From positions 124,001 through 188,000 of the forward strand of contig NZ_JBGQOG010000005.1 of assembly GCF_052113705.1 (NCBI RefSeq): a stretch of 64,000 nt of DNA. The letters are read 5' to 3'. Numbering within the stretch: the first letter of the stretch is position 1; every line of letters begins with the position of its first letter. The position numbers were made by a program, and so were the translations under genes. The notes under the pieces were generated by a model. That model did no database searches. It was given only the letters and a program-made list of their open reading frames with translations, and was not told the origin of the DNA. Positions 59,726 through 64,000 of the stretch are shown here, piece by piece. The stretch is from JBGQOG01 sp052113705 (lineage in GTDB: Bacteria > Pseudomonadota > Alphaproteobacteria > Rhodobacterales > Rhodobacteraceae).

Positions 59726-60847
59726 ATGGTCAATGCCTCCCAAAAGACGCAGGTGCTCGAGCGGTGGCTGATGTCGCCGCGCTGGTGTCTGCCTGCGCTT
59801 GCCGTGGTTTGGGTGGCATTGGTTCACAGTTCGGAACAAATCGGCGCACCCCTGATTTTCCGTCCTGAGGCCGGAAATTTCGGGGTCGATATCTTCTTCG
59901 TGATCTCTGGCTTCATCATGGTCTACACCTCGGAGATGAAACGCCAGTCTGCGGTGAAGTTCATGCTCGACCGCATCGCCCGCATTGTCCCGAACTACTG
60001 GTTTTTCACGCTGCTCATGGCGGCCGGGGCGCTGATCGCCCCGAGCCTCCTGCGCAACAGCGAGTTCGGCGTTACGCATCTGATCATGTCGATGTTCTTC
60101 ATGCCGCATGTCAATCCGGCGACGCTGACCTATTCGCCGCTGCTCCGTCTGGGGTGGACGCTGAACATGGAGATGATGTTCTACGCGCTGTTCGCCATCG
60201 GCATTGCCATCAGCTTCCGGCGGCGTGTCGTGATTGCGGCAGGGCTGGTGCTGGCGGTGTTTCTGGCAAGTCTGGCCGCGACGCTTCTGTTTGCCTCGGC
60301 ACCCGCACCGTTGCAGTTCTGGAGCCAGGACATATTGCTCGAGTTCATTCTCGGCATGGCGGCTGGCAAGTTGTTTTTCCACAACAAACTGCCGGTCATC
60401 CCGGCACCCTTTGCCTGGGCGCTGATCGTCCTGTCGCTTGTGGCGGCCTATGGATTGACGGATCTGGTTGTGCGAACCGACCTGAGAGGAATTTTCTGGG
60501 GCCCCCTTGCGGTCGCCATCATTGTGGCGGGGCTGTCGCTTGAACCCAAGCGTGCGCCAAATCTGTTCATGCGGACGGCTGGCGCGATAGGGAACGCTTC
60601 CTACTCGATATATCTCTCCCATATTTTCGTGTTTACCGTGGCACGCGTCGCCTGGAAGGCCCTCAAACTGCCCGCCACCAGCTATCTGGATCAGGCAATC
60701 TACCAGACAGCAGTGATCGGCATCGCGTTTGTGATCGGATATTACGTCTATCGCTGGGTCGAAACCCCCCTGACCCATATTGCCCGCTACGGCCTGCGCG
60801 GCGCCCTTGGTGGCGGCGCGGCCATTGCAACAAAGAGGAATAGTTAG
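59726..60847 (+). CDS. Membrane acyltransferase, acyltransferase-3 (OafA-like) family
   Basis: A 373-residue protein with about ten hydrophobic segments. Family features are the His in VVWVALVHSSEQIG (about 28-41), NFGVDIFFVISGFIMVYTSE (about 51-70), FMLDRIARIVPNYW (about 79) and TLNMEMMFYALF (about 146). The end has NASYSIYLSHIFVF and the closing YVYRWVETPLTH. Such enzymes O-acylate sugars during polysaccharide synthesis. It lies 7 nt after the dehydrogenase gene; TTG 59723 is directly before the chosen ATG. Its stop overlaps the next start by one base. Confidence 0.88.
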   Translation: MVNASQKTQVLERWLMSPRWCLPALAVVWVALVHSSEQIGAPLIFRPEAGNFGVDIFFVISGFIMVYTSEMKRQSAVKFMLDRIARIVPNYWFFTLLMAAGALIAPSLLRNSEFGVTHLIMSMFFMPHVNPATLTYSPLLRLGWTLNMEMMFYALFAIGIAISFRRRVVIAAGLVLAVFLASLAATLLFASAPAPLQFWSQDILLEFILGMAAGKLFFHNKLPVIPAPFAWALIVLSLVAAYGLTDLVVRTDLRGIFWGPLAVAIIVAGLSLEPKRAPNLFMRTAGAIGNASYSIYLSHIFVFTVARVAWKALKLPATSYLDQAIYQTAVIGIAFVIGYYVYRWVETPLTHIARYGLRGALGGGAAIATKRNS

Positions 60848-62115
60848 TGGATTTGCCAACGGAAAGCCTCGACACCCAACTCGCCCACCGCCCGCTTGAG
60901 GGTCGGCGCGTCTTGATTGTGGTCGAAAACCTGCCCGTGCCCTTTGATCGGCGGGTCTGGATGGAGGCGCGCACCCTGAAAGCCGCAGGGGCTGCTGTCT
61001 CTGTGATTTGTCCCACCGGCAAAGGCCATGAGGCGCGCGAAGAGGTCATCGAGGGGATCGCCGTCTACCGGCACGCGCTGCCGCTCGATGCGTCGGGGGC
61101 CTTGGGTTACCTTCTCGAATACAGCGCGGCGCTCTGGCATGAGTTCAGGCTCACGTTGAAAGTGCTGCGCAAGCAAGGCATCGACGTGATCCAGGGCTGC
61201 AATCCGCCCGATCTGATCTGCATCGTCGCGATGCCCTTCAAGCTGTTCGGCATCCGCTATGTGTTTGATCACCATGACATCAATCCCGAACTCTACGAGG
61301 CGAAATTTGGCAAGCGCGGCTTTTTCTGGAAGCTGATGGTGGCTTTCGAGCGGCTGACCTTCCGCACCGCCGATGTGTCGATTGCCACGAATGAAAGCTA
61401 CCGCAAGATCGCGATTGAGCGCGGCGGCATGGCGCCGGAAAACGTCTTCGTGGTGCGGTCGGGCCCCGATCTCAGCCGCCTGGTGCCGGTGGCGCCGCAG
61501 CCGAAATGGCGCAACGGACGCCAGCATCTGGTTGGCTATGTGGGCGTTATGGGCGATCAGGAAGGCATTGATCTGCTGCTGGAATCCATCGCCTATCTTG
61601 TGAAGGACCGCGGCCGGGACGATATCCAGTTCGTCTTGGTCGGGGGCGGGCCGTCGCTGCAGAAATTGCAGGAAATGACGGCGTCGATGGGCCTCTCTGA
61701 TTATGTCACCTTTACCGGCCGCGCGCCTGATGCCGATCTTTTTGAAGTGCTGTCGAGCGCGGATGTTTGCGTCAATCCTGATCGCGTGAACCCGATGAAC
61801 GACAAATCCACGATGAACAAGATCCTGGAATACATGGCTTTTGAGCGGCCCATCGTGCAATACGAGGTCACAGAGGGCCGGTATTCGGCGGGTGAGGCCT
61901 CGCTCTATGCCGTGCCCAACGATATCGTCGACTTTGCCAGCAAGATTGAAGAATTGCTCGCAGATCCGGCGCGTCGGGCAGAGATGGGCCGCATTGGCCG
62001 CGCGCGCGTCGAGACCCAGTTTGCCTGGCCACATCAGGTGCCGCAACTGATCGCGGCCTACCAACGTGCGCTGGCGAAAAATCCGGCGGTAAAACGGAGC
62101 GAGGCCGTCCAATGA
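60847..62115 (+). CDS. GT-B glycosyltransferase, family 4 type
   Basis: A 422-residue glycosyltransferase. N-terminal RRVLIVVENLPVPFDRRVWMEARTLKAAG (about 20-48) and YVFDHHDINPELYEAKFG mark the acceptor half. VGYVGVMGDQEGIDLLLESI (about 230-249), VLVGGGPSLQKL and the E-x7-E-type region NPMNDKSTMNKILEYMAFERPIVQYE (about 317-342) mark the donor half. GTG start. It probably adds one sugar of the repeat unit; donor and linkage cannot be read from sequence. Confidence 0.92.
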   Translation: MDLPTESLDTQLAHRPLEGRRVLIVVENLPVPFDRRVWMEARTLKAAGAAVSVICPTGKGHEAREEVIEGIAVYRHALPLDASGALGYLLEYSAALWHEFRLTLKVLRKQGIDVIQGCNPPDLICIVAMPFKLFGIRYVFDHHDINPELYEAKFGKRGFFWKLMVAFERLTFRTADVSIATNESYRKIAIERGGMAPENVFVVRSGPDLSRLVPVAPQPKWRNGRQHLVGYVGVMGDQEGIDLLLESIAYLVKDRGRDDIQFVLVGGGPSLQKLQEMTASMGLSDYVTFTGRAPDADLFEVLSSADVCVNPDRVNPMNDKSTMNKILEYMAFERPIVQYEVTEGRYSAGEASLYAVPNDIVDFASKIEELLADPARRAEMGRIGRARVETQFAWPHQVPQLIAAYQRALAKNPAVKRSEAVQ

Positions 62116-62517
62116 CCGGGGCGGTACTGCGGTCGCCACAAGATGCCCATCCTGTGCGGCGCGAACCAGGGTGCCCCTTGCTCGGGGCCCCGGACTGCTG
62201 CCGCGGGTTGCGCAGAGGCGATGCGGTATCATGCAAGGGTTGACTTGCCTGCGGGCGGTGCGCCGGTGGCAAGGGGCGCGTTTGCGGGGCGACAGTGCCG
62301 CCTTGCCTTTGGTCGGTGACCGCAGGGCGGGCGCTCTCCTGAACTGGGAGGCCCGGATGTTGCGGGAAACAACGGCCATGCAAGGTGGTTCTTGCGCAGT
62401 TGGCGCCAACCGCGGCGTTGCAGTCGAGATCTGCCGTCAGCAGCGCACAGGCGGTTTCCGGCCGGTTGCGCAGCACGCCGCCCAGACCATCGCGACCAGT
62501 CATCATCGGGGCTATGC
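62116..62517. other. Unexplained 402-nt gap inside the polysaccharide cluster
   Basis: Neighbouring genes of the cluster are mostly tightly packed, but here 402 nt separate the glycosyltransferase from the flippase. No frame gives a recognisable protein. The gap includes a perfect 12-bp palindrome GTTGGCGCCAAC (62399-62410). It could hold an internal promoter or the remains of a lost gene. Confidence 0.5.
62399..62410. promoter_or_regulatory. 12-bp perfect palindrome upstream of the flippase gene
   Basis: GTTGGCGCCAAC reads the same on both strands and lies 107 nt upstream of the flippase ATG. A regulator site is possible. Chance occurrence in GC-rich DNA is also possible. Confidence 0.3.
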
Positions 62518-63882
62518 ATGAGCAAACAACGCCAAGGCCGAGAGATGAAATCGGGTGCCACAGTGATCGCGCTGCGCATCGGCGCGGCGGGTCTGGCCTA
62601 TGCGCTTGTGGTGGTGCTGGCACGTTGGCTGACAGCAGAAGACTTCGGCCATTATTCGATGATCATCTCCGTGATGACGATCACGGCTTTCGTCGCGCGT
62701 CTCGGGGCCGATATTGGCGTGGTGCGGTTTCTGGGTCTCTATCGGGCGAATGGTCAGGCTGATCTGGCCGAGGGCCTGGTGCGCACCGCGACGCGGGCGG
62801 TCATCGGCCTCTCGGTCACCATTGGGTTGATCGCTTCGGTGGCGGCGTGGTTTTGGCCCGGGCTGTCGGACAAGCCCTTTCCCTACATCGTGTCGGCTCT
62901 TCTCGTCTTTCCGGCCTTCACCTTGACGGATGTCATGAGTGGCGTCCTGCGCAGCTATGGCGAGAATGTGTCCGCATTGGCGCCCAAGGATATTTATTGG
63001 CGGGTGGCAACGGTTGTCGTTGCGGGGGTGGTTGTGTTGCTGGCGCTGCCGGAGGGCACCGCCCTGACGGTGCTGATGGCGGGCTCCGGCATTTCACTCA
63101 TGGTCCTGACCTTTTTGCAATACCGCAAGCAAGCTGCCTTGCGCCTGCGTCGGGACGGCAAAATTACCCAGATCCGGACGGATATTCCCGCCTGGACGGC
63201 AAGCGCAAAACACCTGTTGGTCGGCTCGTTTGCCCGCAATGCCGCCCGGACATTCGATGTCTTGCTGGTGGGTGCGCTGCTGTCGGTGCCGCTTGCCGGG
63301 GCCTATTTTGCGGTCAGCCGCACGGCTGAGCTTCTGGGTTTCATGCTCTCGGCGTTGAACATGATCGTGGGGCCCACCGTGGCGCGCGGCACGGCGGAGG
63401 GCCGGATCGAGGAAACCCAGCGCAAGTTGTCCTTGCTTGCCGTGTTTTTGCTCGCGACCTCCGCGGCGCTGATGCTCGCCTTCATCTTCTTTGGCCGCAC
63501 CATTCTCGCGCTGATGGATCCTGATTTCGTGCAGGCCTATCCTGCCTTGCTGATCTTGTCGCTCGGGCAATGCGTGAATGTGTTTGTCGGCAGCTCGGGT
63601 GTCGTGCTGAATATGACCGGTCACGAACGGGTCAGTGCCCGCGTCCAGTTGATCACGATGCCGGTCAGCCTGATTTTGCTGGCCATCTTTACGCCGCTGT
63701 TTGGCTTGAACGGTACGGCTCTGGCCAGCACGATCGGAATCTCCATTTGGAATATCTGGCTGTGGATTGAGGTTTTGCGACTGACCCCTTACGACCCATC
63801 CATACTCGGGGTGCGGTGGCTTTTCCGCAAAGGCGGGCGCCGGACCGCCGATGACAGCACCGCAGGAGGGGAACGGGGATGA
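62518..63882 (+). CDS. Polysaccharide flippase, Wzx-like (MOP superfamily)
   Basis: A 454-residue membrane protein with about twelve hydrophobic segments. It opens ATVIALRIGAAGLAYALVVV-LARWLTAEDFGHYSMI (about 14-49), then LGADIGVVRFLGLYRANGQ and the central PLAGAYFAVSRTAELLGFM. It matches the oligosaccharide flippase/polysaccharide biosynthesis protein layout that moves lipid-linked repeat units across the inner membrane. ATG 62518 (MSKQRQGREMKSG) is used; MKSG at 62545 is an alternative. Its stop overlaps the next start by ATGA. Confidence 0.88.
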   Translation: MSKQRQGREMKSGATVIALRIGAAGLAYALVVVLARWLTAEDFGHYSMIISVMTITAFVARLGADIGVVRFLGLYRANGQADLAEGLVRTATRAVIGLSVTIGLIASVAAWFWPGLSDKPFPYIVSALLVFPAFTLTDVMSGVLRSYGENVSALAPKDIYWRVATVVVAGVVVLLALPEGTALTVLMAGSGISLMVLTFLQYRKQAALRLRRDGKITQIRTDIPAWTASAKHLLVGSFARNAARTFDVLLVGALLSVPLAGAYFAVSRTAELLGFMLSALNMIVGPTVARGTAEGRIEETQRKLSLLAVFLLATSAALMLAFIFFGRTILALMDPDFVQAYPALLILSLGQCVNVFVGSSGVVLNMTGHERVSARVQLITMPVSLILLAIFTPLFGLNGTALASTIGISIWNIWLWIEVLRLTPYDPSILGVRWLFRKGGRRTADDSTAGGERG

Positions 63883-64000
63883 ACGCAAAGCTGCTTTGGT
63901 ATGTAAACCGGTTGCGCGCGATGTCCGTGCCGGAACTGGCGCATCGGTTGCGCGAACGCCGCCTGCGCAAGGCGGGCCGCGCCATCGGTGCCGCGCGGTT
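63879..64000 (+). CDS. Start of a probable heparinase II/III-type gene (3' truncated by window)
   Basis: Only about 40 residues are visible: MNAKLLWYVNRLRAMSVPEL then AHRLRERRLRKAGRAIGAARF. The pattern of RLRAMSxxELxHRLRER near the N-terminus resembles heparinase II/III-family proteins often found in exopolysaccharide clusters. The start overlaps the flippase stop by 4 nt (ATGA) with GGAGGGGAACGGGG upstream. With so little sequence the family call is tentative. Confidence 0.5.
   Translation, partial: MNAKLLWYVNRLRAMSVPELAHRLRERRLRKAGRAIGAAR

Overview
This is a high-GC, densely coded bacterial window. The gene content points to an alphaproteobacterium of the Rhodobacterales (Paracoccus/Rhodobacter-like): a complete-looking paa region, a ZigA-type GTPase behind a Zur-like operator with a small rhodobacterial-type neighbour, Tat-exported proteins, and many tripartite and ABC uptake systems. 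The species assignment is inference; no rRNA or tRNA gene is present to anchor it.

Layout. (1) 1-14155, phenylacetate catabolism: paaZ (5' end cut by the window) and paaY on the plus strand; a convergent paaG-paaI-paaK-paaR operon; then, divergent across a PaaR-like palindrome at about 5898-5912, paaN, a LivKHMGF-type ABC importer and a fused enoyl-CoA hydratase/3-hydroxyacyl-CoA dehydrogenase that can do the PaaF and PaaH steps. (2) 14359-18597, a GMC alcohol oxidoreductase (Tat), an aldehyde dehydrogenase and a FeaR-like AraC regulator, which could turn an alcohol or amine into an acid, perhaps feeding phenylacetate. (3) 18852-20417, ZigA-like zinc GTPase plus a DUF6525-type protein under a Zur-like operator. 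(4) 20758-26664, LysR regulator, hydroxyacid dehydrogenase, RraA-type aldolase and a tripartite tricarboxylate transporter. (5) 26878-36314, LysR, a five-gene oligopeptide-type ABC importer, an AbgB-like M20 amidohydrolase and a flavin reductase. (6) 36409-40758, a minus-strand operon of an acyl-CoA-dehydrogenase-fold monooxygenase, a stand-alone V4R-domain protein and an SsuABC-like importer. (7) 41215-52441, LysR, an amidase, and a tightly coupled nine-gene minus-strand operon: ABC importer, second amidase, RidA protein, cysteine-less Asp/Glu-racemase-like protein, and 2-oxopent-4-enoate-hydratase-type enzyme. (8) 52977-55089, pobA and its divergent AraC regulator. (9) 55533-64000, a polysaccharide cluster making GDP-mannuronate (phosphomannomutase, ManC/AlgA, AlgD-like dehydrogenase), with acyltransferase, glycosyltransferase, flippase and the start of a probable heparinase/lyase-like gene.

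Most of the window is uptake plus first-step catabolism of aromatic, amide and carboxylate compounds, each module with its own regulator. The least explained module, and the best candidate for an undescribed pathway, is the 43926-52441 operon. Other unusual points are an AlgD-like gene whose only sensible start codon is ACG (58450), a GC-rich hairpin after the binding-protein gene in four separate transporter operons, and short tandem repeats in several intergenic gaps. No CRISPR array, insertion sequence, integrase, tRNA or rRNA was seen.
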